This document shows positions 56,529 to 64,000 of a stretch of 64,000 nucleotides of DNA, one piece after another. This stretch comes from Lachnospiraceae bacterium (GTDB lineage Bacteria > Bacillota > Clostridia > Lachnospirales > Lachnospiraceae): contig JAILQX010000047.1 of assembly GCA_024698705.1 (NCBI GenBank), forward strand, positions 248,001 to 312,000. Reading direction: 5' to 3'. How positions within the stretch are numbered: position 1 is the stretch's first letter; each line of letters begins with the position of its first letter. Under the pieces are notes generated by a model that ran no database searches, was not told the origin of the DNA, and worked only from the letters and a program-made list of their open reading frames with translations. Both the position numbers and the translations under genes were made by a program.

Positions 56529-56557
56529 ACCCCCGATCTTAAGATCGGGGGCCTTTT
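56529..56557 (+). terminator. Strong terminator
   Basis: CCCCCGATCTT and AAGATCGGGGG are perfect 11-base arms, followed by CCTTTT. A second small hairpin (CCCGG-CAAA-CCGGG, 56574-56587) follows. Confidence 0.88.
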
Positions 56558-56619
56558 AATGTATAGAGATCACCCGGCAAACCGGGCTATCAGGTGTTAT
56601 TTGTATTCAACAGCCTTTT

Positions 56620-57132
56620 TCATTCGGCTTTTGTCGCCTTCTTTAACTTTTCCTCATCTATGCCGCCTTCGGCGATCGCGCTCTTTACCCAGAGTTTGAG
56701 TGAATCGGCGGTCATGGATATCTTGTTTAACTTATCCTGGATATTGATAAAGTCTTTGAACTCATCTTCGGTGATCCTGCTGTCGGCACTCATCTCTATG
56801 AGACGGTCCTTATCCCTGTCGATCGAATTAAGAGTCGCGAGCATCTCGAGAACGATCTGAGACAGTTCTTTGAGTTTGATCTCGGGAACATATTCTATTC
56901 CTATGGGACAGTCATGAGAGCAATAGTAATTGCACAACTGAACCTTTTTGTAGCACTCGGACATGGCGAGCACTTCATCCGGATGAGGAAGTGATTTCTC
57001 GCTTTCTATCTTTTCTATCCTTTCGGGAGAAACGAAGACCATGGCTTCACTTGCCTTTTCACGTGACAAGCCGGCTTCTTCTCTGCTGAGATGATAAATA
57101 TTCTTATTTTCCTTAGATGATTTTTTTCCCAT
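56620..57132 (-). CDS. XRE-like helix-turn-helix protein with Cys cluster
   Basis: A 170-residue protein. Residues ~10-62 are HTH-like (YHLSREEAGLSREKASEAM, SPERIEKIE). A Cys cluster follows at about 67-76 (CNYYCSHDCPIG), which could bind zinc or an Fe-S cluster. The C-terminal 80 residues are helical and end in Lys-rich ATKAE. It is convergent with the unknown membrane protein and divergent from the antiporter, which it may regulate. Confidence 0.75.
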   Translation of the reverse strand: MGKKSSKENKNIYHLSREEAGLSREKASEAMVFVSPERIEKIESEKSLPHPDEVLAMSECYKKVQLCNYYCSHDCPIGIEYVPEIKLKELSQIVLEMLATLNSIDRDKDRLIEMSADSRITEDEFKDFINIQDKLNKISMTADSLKLWVKSAIAEGGIDEEKLKKATKAE

Positions 57133-57276
57133 ACTTTCCCTCTTTTTGACGCACGCGCATCTTTCCTTATCATTTGTTCTGACCTGTACAGTATAGCATG
57201 AATGACAGAAAAATAATAGTGTGGTAATATAGACTATGGAAACAGTTCAAAAGAAGGACGGATACAGGGGAGCTTT

Positions 57277-58563
57277 ATGAACATTCTTTTATTTCTGATC
57301 ATCCTGCTGGCTTTAATAGTCATCATAGGAATCCTCAACGAAAAGATATTTCATCTGCAGAGTGACATCGCTCTTATATTTTTCTCACTCATCATAGCGG
57401 TTTTACTTCTTATCGCGGGAAATGTGCTGAATATAGAGAAACTCAGTCGTTTCATAATCAATCTCGGAGATTTCGGTTTTGAAGAGTACCTGATGGACGG
57501 AGTGCTCTGTTTCATGCTGTTTGCGGGCGCGAGCAAGGTCAATATGGCCAAGTTTAAACAAAATGCGAAGACAATCAGCCTGCTTGCATTGCTCACGACA
57601 CTCATCAGTTCCTCCATCTACGGCTGCATTTTTTTCCTGCTCGCAACGCTCTTTAAGATCCCGATGGACATATGGACATGCATACTTCTCGGCTGCGTGG
57701 TCTCACCCACGGATCCTATCGCTGCGACAGGCATACTCAGCAAGATAGGGCTGTCAAAGAATGTCTGCTCCGTTATAGAAAATGAATCACTCTTCAACGA
57801 CGGCACAGGCGTAACCCTTTTCATATTTGTGCGCAGTCTCGTTGTCCACAGCGGCGAGAGTAATTTCGCCAAGCTGATGTTCAAGGAAATAGTAGGTGCG
57901 GTGGCAGTCGCATTGTTGGTCTCATTTGTATTGTTCAAACTGATGAAGATAACAAGGGAGCCCATAAGATATATACTTATCTCGCTTATGGACGTATCTT
58001 TGGTTTACATAATATGCGAACATCTCGGCTTTTCGGGTGTTATAGCCAGTGTTGTATGCGGTATGTATTATTCGTATGCGATGGGCAAGATGGAAAGAAG
58101 AGTAAAGGTCATAGATACACACAACTGGTACGAGGATTTTTGGGAAATAGTAGAGAACATCTTAAATTCGATATTATTTGTCATGATAGGACTGCTGATC
58201 CTCAACCTGGACATAAGCAGATATGCGGCGATCATCATTCCGGCTGCGATAATCATAAATATCCTTGCCAGACTGATCGGTGTAATGGTCAGCAGTATCC
58301 TCACGGGAAAGCGCGGCATCCCCGGCAATTACAACCTGCCTGAATTTGCTACGCTCATGACGTGGTCGGCACTGAAGGGCGGGTTATCGATGGCATTGGC
58401 ATTCGGTACGAAGGAGTTTCTTGCGCCTGACATATATGATGTGTTCATCAATGTGACCTATGTTACCATTTTCTTCACGGTACTGGTCCAGGGACTGTCG
58501 ATAAAGAGACTGTATTATTTCCTGGAGAAGCATAAGGCACAGAGGTTGCACAGAGAAGGATAA
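57277..58563 (+). CDS. CPA1-type monovalent cation:proton antiporter
   Basis: A 428-residue membrane protein with about 12 helices. GCVVSPTDPIAATGIL and ENESLFNDGTGVTLF, with the ion-binding Asn-Asp pair, are NhaP/CPA1 signatures. It lacks the long C-terminal regulatory tail; instead the next gene encodes a soluble RCK protein, which may regulate it. Motif copy GGTTTACATAAT at 58002 encodes VYII. Confidence 0.92.
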   Translation: MNILLFLIILLALIVIIGILNEKIFHLQSDIALIFFSLIIAVLLLIAGNVLNIEKLSRFIINLGDFGFEEYLMDGVLCFMLFAGASKVNMAKFKQNAKTISLLALLTTLISSSIYGCIFFLLATLFKIPMDIWTCILLGCVVSPTDPIAATGILSKIGLSKNVCSVIENESLFNDGTGVTLFIFVRSLVVHSGESNFAKLMFKEIVGAVAVALLVSFVLFKLMKITREPIRYILISLMDVSLVYIICEHLGFSGVIASVVCGMYYSYAMGKMERRVKVIDTHNWYEDFWEIVENILNSILFVMIGLLILNLDISRYAAIIIPAAIIINILARLIGVMVSSILTGKRGIPGNYNLPEFATLMTWSALKGGLSMALAFGTKEFLAPDIYDVFINVTYVTIFFTVLVQGLSIKRLYYFLEKHKAQRLHREG

Positions 58564-58620
58564 AACACAAAGAAGGATGGAACGGACGGACGAATGTCCG
58601 GATACGGAAAGGAAAAAGAT

Positions 58621-59991
58621 ATGAAGATAATTATAGTCGGACTCGGAAGAACGGGATGTTCCCTTATAGAGGCACTTTCCGGTGAGAATTACGATATAAC
58701 CGTCATAGAGAAGAGAAAAGATCTGGTTGATGAAATGACCGACCGTTACAGCGTAAACGGAGTTGTCGGCAGCGGTGCATCCAAGGAGACACTCTTAAAG
58801 GCCGGAGCCGATTCGGCTGATGCACTCATTGCGCTCACTCCCACGGATGAGATCAATCTCTTAAGCTGTATGCAGGCCAAGGCTGTCGGGACCAGAAGAA
58901 CGGCGGCAAGACTTTTTCTCCCCGATTTCGTTGCTGAAAGGGATCAGCTTAAGAAAGAGCACAACATAGATTATATAATCAAGCCCAAGTATGACATCGC
59001 TGAGGAGATAACCCGCAATATAGGCCTTCCCGGTACGGTCAGGATGGAAGGCTATTTTGACAACGTAATGCAGATGGTAACGATCTCTGTTACGGAGGAT
59101 TCACCGCTTGCGGGTAAGAAACTTATGAACCTTCGTAACGATATAGGTGTTGATGTACTGGTCAGCACTGTTATAAGGGACGATAAGCTCTACGTTCCCG
59201 ACGGAACATTTGAGATACATGTCGGTGACCGCGTCGGAGTTGTTGCAAAGCGTGATGACATGTACGAAACACTAAGAAGGCTCGGTATACTCCGAAGCAA
59301 AGCAAAGAAGGTACTCATAGTGGGCAGCAACATCATTGCAGGTTACCTTATAGACATGCTGCTTGCGGAGAAGAAGAGCATAACCGTACTTGAAGAGAAT
59401 ATAGAAAAGTGCCGTGATCTGATGGACAAATATCCGAGTGTCAATGTACTGTGCGCGGAAGGAGATGTCACAGAAGTCCTTGGAGATGAAAATGTAGAGA
59501 AGACGGATGTAGTGGTGGCACTTACGGATTCCGATGAGACAAACCTCGTTACGAGTATGTACGCATGGAGCAGGAATGTGCCCTCGATAATAACAAAGGT
59601 CGAGGCCCCCGCACACGTCAAACTGCTTCATAAGGTAAATATGGATATCACCCTGTCACCTTCGGAGTTTTCGGTCGTAAAGCTTGTGAGATTTGTCAGA
59701 AACTATGAAGTAGGTGATGCCAAGAACGATATAGGCAAATACTACATGGTAGCCGACAACAAGGCTGAAGTGCTTGAGTTTGTGGTAAACAGTGATTTCA
59801 CAAAAGCCGGAACGGAATTCATGAGCAAAGAGTTCAGATTAAAGAAGGATGTTATCATTGCCGCCATTATCAGAGAAGGCGATTTGATAATTCCGGGAGG
59901 ACACTCAAGCATCAACGTCGGGGATAAGGTCGTTGTGGTATCCTCCAAGAAAAATCATATCAAAAAACTCGATGAGATATTTGTATCTTAG
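58621..59991 (+). CDS. trkA: TrkA-family NAD-binding potassium transport regulator
   Basis: A 456-residue protein with two RCK_N/RCK_C pairs: first Rossmann motif IIIVGLGRTGCSLIEAL, second VLIVGSNIIAGYLIDML. TrkA usually gates TrkH, but no trkH is present and a CPA1 antiporter lies just upstream. ATG at 58621 matches the family start; an ATG at 58594 adds 9 residues. Its stop codon directly abuts the stop of the convergent lipoprotein gene. Confidence 0.92.
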   Translation: MKIIIVGLGRTGCSLIEALSGENYDITVIEKRKDLVDEMTDRYSVNGVVGSGASKETLLKAGADSADALIALTPTDEINLLSCMQAKAVGTRRTAARLFLPDFVAERDQLKKEHNIDYIIKPKYDIAEEITRNIGLPGTVRMEGYFDNVMQMVTISVTEDSPLAGKKLMNLRNDIGVDVLVSTVIRDDKLYVPDGTFEIHVGDRVGVVAKRDDMYETLRRLGILRSKAKKVLIVGSNIIAGYLIDMLLAEKKSITVLEENIEKCRDLMDKYPSVNVLCAEGDVTEVLGDENVEKTDVVVALTDSDETNLVTSMYAWSRNVPSIITKVEAPAHVKLLHKVNMDITLSPSEFSVVKLVRFVRNYEVGDAKNDIGKYYMVADNKAEVLEFVVNSDFTKAGTEFMSKEFRLKKDVIIAAIIREGDLIIPGGHSSINVGDKVVVVSSKKNHIKKLDEIFVS

Positions 59992-61518
59992 TCATTGGGA
60001 ATCATTTTTGCTCCCTCTTTGATCGTTATCAAAGGGGGGCTTTTTTTCGCTGCCCATACCCTGAGGGGGCTCGAAACCGTCTTTGCCGCGGCCTTCAAAC
60101 TCACCATCCGTATCAGATCCATCGAAACTGTCCATACCGGGCTCGCCCAAACCTTCCGTACCCTGGCCGCCGAAACCGCCCATACCGGGCTCTCCCAAAC
60201 CTTCCGTACCCGGGCCGCCGAAACCGCCCATACCTTCCATACCGGGGCCGCCGAAGGTCTGAGTGCCGATATTTATCTGAGTTGAATCAAGAGTAATGTT
60301 AAACTCATCGTCACCTATCTTGAGGGTGAAGGTTTCGCCGGTCATAAGATCGGGATGAGAGAGAAGGATGCTGTTAAAACGGCTTTCTGCCGTATAACTG
60401 ATAAGAGAGTTCCCTTCACTGTCGCAAAGGCTTATTTCAAGGCCCGCGTCATATGTAGCCTCAAGGTTGTAAAGGACGGAACACTGCGTAGAACCGGAAC
60501 CGAAATTCAGAGCCATTCCCGAAGAGCCGAGAGCGATTACCGTACCGCCCGTTACGGATGATGAGGTCTGGTAATCCAAAGCCGCATTGCCGTTATTCTC
60601 AGGACCTGAGATATACAGAGCACCGCCATTCATATTGAATGTGCCGTTGGAATCTATCCCGTCACCGGATGCATTTATACGCACAGTCCCGCTGTAAATG
60701 TCAATACTGCAGCTGCCGTCACCTGAAGCATTGATACCGTCATCACTTGACGTGATATCAATGTTTCCGCCGTATATCGCAATGTTCATGGCTTCGATAC
60801 CTTCGAAACTGTCATGGATGACTATATTGCCGTCTGCGATATCAAGGCTTTCATTGGCTTCAAGTCCGTGCTTTTCGCAGGTTATATCGATGTTACCGCT
60901 CACGATCTTCAGATCGTCCTTGCTTACGATGCCGTTGCCTTCATTGGTTACGATGCTGAGGCTGCCGTTGCCGTTGATGACCAGATCGTCATGGGAAAAG
61001 ATCGGAGCATCGCAGGAATCATCATCGGAGTAACCGCCTGTGTGCGTGAATGTATTGGTGCTTCCTTCCGCAAGGGTTATAAAGACCTTATCGGCATTTG
61101 CCACATATATAGAGCAGACACCGTCGGATGTAAGGTCTGTCCCGTCTAAAAGCAGCTGGACTTTATCGGAATCGTCGGCATCTATCCGGATCGTACCGCT
61201 GTAAGATCCGCTCAGCCGGTATATTCCTTCATTGGCAATGGTGATACAGCCGCTGCTTATATCCACGCCGGTATCCGAACATGAAGCGGTATCAGATGAA
61301 AGAATAATGTCGGTATATTCTGTTATATTATCTTCACCCGCAAGATCCCTGTCTGTAAATACATCGGAAGAAAGATCGGATACATCGGTCACGTTGGCAG
61401 ATGCGCTTGAAGCTATCTCTGAAACAGTGGATGAAAATACTTCTGTGTCTTTGCTGCCGCATGCGGTGAGCATGAGTGAGGCGATCAATATCAGGGTATA
61501 TAAGTTTTTTGTTTTCAT
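59992..61518 (-). CDS. Carbohydrate-binding-domain (DUF4353-like) lipoprotein with Gly-rich repeat tail
   Basis: A 508-residue lipoprotein (lipobox LTAC). Residues ~60-400 are beta-helical, with repeated IDITxxDDGINASGDG-type units (DIDITCEKHGLEANESLDI, GGNIDITSSDDGINASGDG), like DUF4353. The C-terminal ~90 residues contain 16-residue Gly/Pro/Met repeats (GGFGGQGTEGLGEPGM). ATG at 61518 is 7 bases from AAGGAG. It follows VTC and DUF4956 genes on the same strand and probably acts with them. Confidence 0.85.
   Translation of the reverse strand: MKTKNLYTLILIASLMLTACGSKDTEVFSSTVSEIASSASANVTDVSDLSSDVFTDRDLAGEDNITEYTDIILSSDTASCSDTGVDISSGCITIANEGIYRLSGSYSGTIRIDADDSDKVQLLLDGTDLTSDGVCSIYVANADKVFITLAEGSTNTFTHTGGYSDDDSCDAPIFSHDDLVINGNGSLSIVTNEGNGIVSKDDLKIVSGNIDITCEKHGLEANESLDIADGNIVIHDSFEGIEAMNIAIYGGNIDITSSDDGINASGDGSCSIDIYSGTVRINASGDGIDSNGTFNMNGGALYISGPENNGNAALDYQTSSSVTGGTVIALGSSGMALNFGSGSTQCSVLYNLEATYDAGLEISLCDSEGNSLISYTAESRFNSILLSHPDLMTGETFTLKIGDDEFNITLDSTQINIGTQTFGGPGMEGMGGFGGPGTEGLGEPGMGGFGGQGTEGLGEPGMDSFDGSDTDGEFEGRGKDGFEPPQGMGSEKKPPFDNDQRGSKNDSQ
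60133..60246 (-). repeat. Tandem 48-bp coding repeat in the lipoprotein tail
   Basis: Two near-identical 48-base units (60133-60180 and 60181-60228), each beginning CATACCGGGCTC on the + strand, encode 16-residue GGFGG.GTEGLGEPGM repeats; a shorter third unit follows. Confidence 0.85.
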
Positions 61519-61536
61519 AGGCATTCTCCTTTTTTA

Positions 61537-61687
61537 TGTAGTGCCCTGCAAGGGCACTATGCAGCGCGAGCCCCCTCGCCGAAGGCGAATTTAAAATGGC
61601 GAGCGTTCAATTATTGTAGTGCCCTGCAAGGGCACTATGCAGCGCGAGCCCCTTCGCCGAAGGCGAATTTAAAATGGTGAGCGTTCA
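61537..61687. repeat. Two tandem copies of the two-hairpin element
   Basis: Copies at 61537-61609 and 61615-61687 are each 73 bases and differ at only a few positions. Each has AGTGCCCT-GCA-AGGGCACT, ATGCAGCGCGAGCCCC, a second hairpin (TTCGCC-GAA-GGCGAA in copy two) and a GCGAGCGTTCA or GTGAGCGTTCA end. They separate DUF4956 from the lipoprotein gene and end about 18 bases before the latter's start. Confidence 0.93.
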
Positions 61688-61688
61688 T

Positions 61689-62378
61689 CTACAGTTCTGC
61701 TGTCACTGTCGATACATCCGATACGGAGATCTCGAGATTTCCGTTTTTGCAGCGAAGTTCATCGATCATGTTCTTTTCATTGGCCGGATCCTTCTGTGAT
61801 ATCTCAAAGGTTAGTTTGAAAAGTGAGCCCATGTTGGTGGTCTTCACGTGAGTGAGCCTGTGTGAATCGGTATAACGGCCGAAGATATCCTCAAATACAT
61901 CCGTGTAATTGAGAGATTCGGGGATGGTGATCGTAAGGACCCTCTGCTTTGACTCGAAACGCCTGTCCATATTGAAGGCGGAATAAACGAGCAGCACCAG
62001 GGCAAATATGACCGAAAAGATCAGACCGTAGGCTATATAGCCCATGCCCAGCAGGAGACCTACGGACATGGCACCGAATATCGCGCATATTTCCTTTGCG
62101 GTACCCGGGTTGGAACGAAAGCGGACCAGTGAAAATGCACCGGCTACGGCAACTCCGGCTCCGACATTGCCGTTGACCGTCATGATAACAACACAAACGA
62201 TCATCGGAAGTATGGCCAGAGAAAGCAGGAAGCTTTTACCCGTTTTGCAGGTACGACTGTATATAAATGCAAGTATGAGTCCGCAGATGATGGAAGAGAC
62301 GATGCACAGCATGAAATCTCCCATAGAGATCACGTTTGAGCCGGAAGTGAATATTCCGTTTAAAAGAGATTCAAGCAT
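61689..62378 (-). CDS. DUF4956 membrane protein
   Basis: A 229-residue protein with four predicted helices in the first ~145 residues (GNVGAGVAVAGAFSLVRFRSNPGTAKEICAIF is the DUF4956 hallmark) and a soluble C-terminal ferredoxin-like domain. It overlaps the VTC gene by 8 bases. DUF4956 proteins commonly neighbour VTC polyphosphate polymerase domains. Confidence 0.9.
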   Translation of the reverse strand: MLESLLNGIFTSGSNVISMGDFMLCIVSSIICGLILAFIYSRTCKTGKSFLLSLAILPMIVCVVIMTVNGNVGAGVAVAGAFSLVRFRSNPGTAKEICAIFGAMSVGLLLGMGYIAYGLIFSVIFALVLLVYSAFNMDRRFESKQRVLTITIPESLNYTDVFEDIFGRYTDSHRLTHVKTTNMGSLFKLTFEISQKDPANEKNMIDELRCKNGNLEISVSDVSTVTAEL

Positions 62379-63114
62379 ATCTGATTACCTCGCTTTCTTT
62401 TTGGGGTGAATAAGTTATCATCCTTTTATTTTTTTCAAGATCGATATAAGCATTTCCGTATTTGGAAAATGATGTTTTTCTGAGTTCATATCTGTCGAGC
62501 AGTGCGCTCAGCCACAGCGGCATCCCCGGGCCGGTCTTTATTTCCATAAGAGAAACGGAGAGCGGAAGGATCGATGTGCCGTATATGTCACAGCCAAGAT
62601 CCAGATCGGTCTTACGATAGAGTATATTGTCATCGAAGGTTATTCTGAGGGAAGCGTCTTCAGATACATAAGCTTCCCTGTCGTAACTTAAGAAGACCTT
62701 GGGTTCAAGAGTTTTGTAGAAGCTCAGAAAATAATCTATTTCCCTTGATATCTGGTTCGGTTCGGGAGCTTCGATCCGGCCGGAAAGGTATTCGCCGGCT
62801 TCATTTCTCGACATTTCGATACGTCTCTTGTAGACGATGTGGTCGTATTTTTTCTTGAGTTCGACAAAAACCTGCTCCGAACCGGAAACCTCTTTATAAC
62901 TTCTCACTCGCAGCTTCTCTTTATAGATGGGAGATTCAAGGGAAGTACGTATGAGTCTGAAGTTATCCGTATCATAGTAGATATTTCTTATACATGTCCT
63001 GCCGAATGAATCGGGAACCATGTAGGGCCTGATAGCTTCAAGCAGTTTAAGTTTTGTCGGATGATCCGTGAGATATTTGATCTCATATCTTTCAAATGTA
63101 TGCTGTATCTTCAT
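62371..63114 (-). CDS. VTC-domain polyphosphate polymerase-like protein
   Basis: A 247-residue CYTH/VTC-fold protein: ERYEIKYLT start, IRNIYYDTDNFRLIRTSLE, VFVELKKKYDHIVYKRR with the basic phosphate-binding residues, and LMEIKTGPGMPLWLSALL. In yeast, VTC4 makes polyphosphate from ATP and moves it across a membrane. The bacterial form works with DUF4956 by context. AAAGG precedes the ATG. Confidence 0.88.
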   Translation of the reverse strand: MKIQHTFERYEIKYLTDHPTKLKLLEAIRPYMVPDSFGRTCIRNIYYDTDNFRLIRTSLESPIYKEKLRVRSYKEVSGSEQVFVELKKKYDHIVYKRRIEMSRNEAGEYLSGRIEAPEPNQISREIDYFLSFYKTLEPKVFLSYDREAYVSEDASLRITFDDNILYRKTDLDLGCDIYGTSILPLSVSLMEIKTGPGMPLWLSALLDRYELRKTSFSKYGNAYIDLEKNKRMITYSPQKESEVIRYA

Positions 63115-63308
63115 ATGTTTTCCTTTACTTGGGACCTTCGGATGAAGGCTGTTGTTTAACTTGATTTAATGCTATCGGTGAAACGTGAACATTTTGTGTA
63201 TTTTATGCGAAGAAAACGTGATATTATAAAAAAGTGAAAATAAACCCACAAATCTTAAAGGTTTTGTTCGTATCTATATCAGAAGGGATGAAACGGAAAG
63301 GAGTACGT

Positions 63309-63866
63309 TTGACTGAGGAGGCGTTTGGGCTGTGTATCCGAAAGATACTTGCCGGCGACAAATCAGGGCTGAAGGAAATATATGATGCATACCTAGGCTA
63401 CATTTACCGTATCGTATATGGTGTAGTGGGGCATAAAGAGGATGCGGAAGATATAACCGGTGAATTTTTCATAAAGCTCTGGCAGACAGCCGACAAGATC
63501 AATCTCGGGAGCGGGCATAAGGGTTATCTCGCCACTGTGGCCCGTAACATGGCGATCGATCACATGCGAAAGCATAAGAGAGAAGTACTTGACAGTTTCA
63601 GTGCGACAGAAGAAGACGAAGGTCCGGTCAATGAGCCGGTGAGCGAAGCGAACACGGAAGCGGAGGTTATCGAAAATGTAGCCTTGAAAGAGGCATTATC
63701 CAGACTTAAACCTGCCGAGCAGCAGATAGTCAACATGAAGATATTGGGAGAAATGACATTTGCGGAAATTGCGCAGATACTGAACATACCAATGGGCACG
63801 GTGACTTGGCGCTACAGGGAGGCTATCAATAAATTAAGGAGGTGCGGTTACTATGATGAATCTTGA
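63309..63866 (+). CDS. ECF-type RNA polymerase sigma factor
   Basis: A sigma-70 family factor of about 185 residues: region 2 (DAYLGYIYRIVYGVVGHKEDAEDITGEFFIKLW, ATVARNMAIDHMRK) and region 4 (LKPAEQQIVNMKILGEMTFAEIAQILNIPMGTVTWRYRE). TTG at 63309 has AAAGGAG 5 bases upstream and gives LTEEAFGLCIRKI, the usual start; an ATG at 63288 or GTG at 63234 are alternatives. It overlaps the next gene, a probable anti-sigma factor. Divergent from the VTC gene. Confidence 0.88.
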   Translation: MTEEAFGLCIRKILAGDKSGLKEIYDAYLGYIYRIVYGVVGHKEDAEDITGEFFIKLWQTADKINLGSGHKGYLATVARNMAIDHMRKHKREVLDSFSATEEDEGPVNEPVSEANTEAEVIENVALKEALSRLKPAEQQIVNMKILGEMTFAEIAQILNIPMGTVTWRYREAINKLRRCGYYDES

Positions 63867-64000
63867 AATTGAATATAAGAACCTTATAGACTCAGAGTTA
63901 CCCGACCTCTGGAGTAAGATTGAGGCCGGTGTGGATGCATACGAAGCATCAAAGAAAGACAATAATGATGTACAGATAATAAAGACAGAAAGTATCGAAG
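63853..64000 (+). CDS. Probable anti-sigma factor, N-terminal part (3' end outside window)
   Basis: The frame opens with ATG ATG at 63853, inside the sigma gene's end, with GGAGG 10 bases upstream. The visible ~49 residues include LIDSELPDLWSKIEAGVDAYE, close to the N-terminus of clostridial anti-sigma factors that follow ECF sigma genes. It runs to the window edge. Confidence 0.7.
   Translation, partial: MMNLEIEYKNLIDSELPDLWSKIEAGVDAYEASKKDNNDVQIIKTESIE

Larger units (their letters stand above)
1016..58013. repeat. Dispersed 12-bp motif family RGTTDACATAAH (27 copies)
   Basis: Copies start at (+ orientation) 1032, 1146, 12594, 15785, 15842, 17521, 18258, 18582, 19185 (one mismatch), 19198, 21585, 21621, 23076, 23967, 51180, 58002; (reverse orientation) 1016, 6286, 7737, 10572, 12102, 12245, 13211, 18749, 25006, 39598, 48163. 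The core GTT-D-ACATAA is exact in 26. The fifth base is A (8), G (8) or T (11), never C; the last base is C, T or A, never G. Nearly all lie in coding sequence. GTTN ACA TAAC has a partial dyad (GTTA/TAAC around ACA). The coordinates give the span that holds the family. Confidence 0.88.

Noticed and set aside
1016-58013. Dispersed motif as DnaA box, parS, Fur box or LexA box
   Set aside because: TTATGTNAACC differs from TTATCCACA at several bases, and the dyad does not fit parS, Fur or GAAC-N4-GTTC LexA sites.
1-64000. CRISPR arrays, tRNA genes and insertion sequences
   Set aside because: No regularly spaced repeats with unique spacers, no cloverleaf with a GTTCRANNC arm that I could support, and no transposase-like frame were found.

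Overview
The window looks like part of a chromosome from an anaerobic Firmicute of the Lachnospiraceae, close to Butyrivibrio/Pseudobutyrivibrio. The reasons are the low-to-medium GC content, strong AGGAGG-type ribosome sites, frequent TTG/GTG starts, a surface-anchored multi-domain GH10 xylanase, a GH95 fucosidase, a SufCBDSU operon, the anaerobic cobalt-early B12 pathway, VTC/DUF4956 proteins and many GGDEF/HD-GYP-type regulators. This placement is inference from gene content; no 16S gene is present. No tRNA, rRNA, CRISPR array, prophage or insertion sequence was seen, and there is no gene-free stretch longer than about 300 bases.

Layout. 1-4.8 kb: the end of an RsmJ-like methyltransferase, a very large membrane protein fused to an M3-type metallopeptidase, purC, and a small Cys-rich protein. 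4.8-24.4 kb: a promoter and a cobalamin riboswitch are followed by about 20 same-strand, tightly packed genes. These are an exported CbiK cobaltochelatase, a NEAT-like lipoprotein and a BtuF/C/D-type importer, then cbiD-F-G-H-J-ET-A-B, cobD, cbiP, cbiC, cobT, cobU, cobS and cobC. Together they run from cobalt insertion to finished cobalamin, except that CbiL (C20 methylation) and the corrinoid adenosyltransferase are not in the window. 24.5-30 kb: a diguanylate cyclase, lysA (TTG start), and an ECF sigma / membrane protein / PrsW-like protease trio. 30-36 kb: the xylanase, a macro-domain protein, a lipoprotein and a HAD phosphatase. 36-42 kb: a sensor-propeller/HD-GYP protein, then minus-strand ABC exporter genes and an aldo/keto reductase. 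42-48 kb: an HxlR regulator and the suf operon. 48-57 kb: GH95, aroB, a LysM surface protein, a flavin reductase, Hsp20, a polysaccharide deacetylase, a membrane-anchored unknown and an XRE-like regulator. 57-64 kb: a CPA1 antiporter with a TrkA/RCK protein, then a minus-strand VTC / DUF4956 / carbohydrate-binding lipoprotein group, and an ECF sigma with the start of its probable anti-sigma factor.

The most unusual signal is a dispersed 12-bp DNA word, RGTTDACATAAH, with 26 exact core copies (plus one near match). It lies mostly inside coding sequence, in both orientations and in several reading frames, and 23 of the 27 are in the first 25 kb, chiefly the B12 cluster. By a rough base-composition estimate about one copy would be expected in 64 kb. 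A second unusual signal is a family of about 73-bp two-hairpin elements just upstream of minus-strand genes; one divergent copy keeps the fold through compensatory changes.
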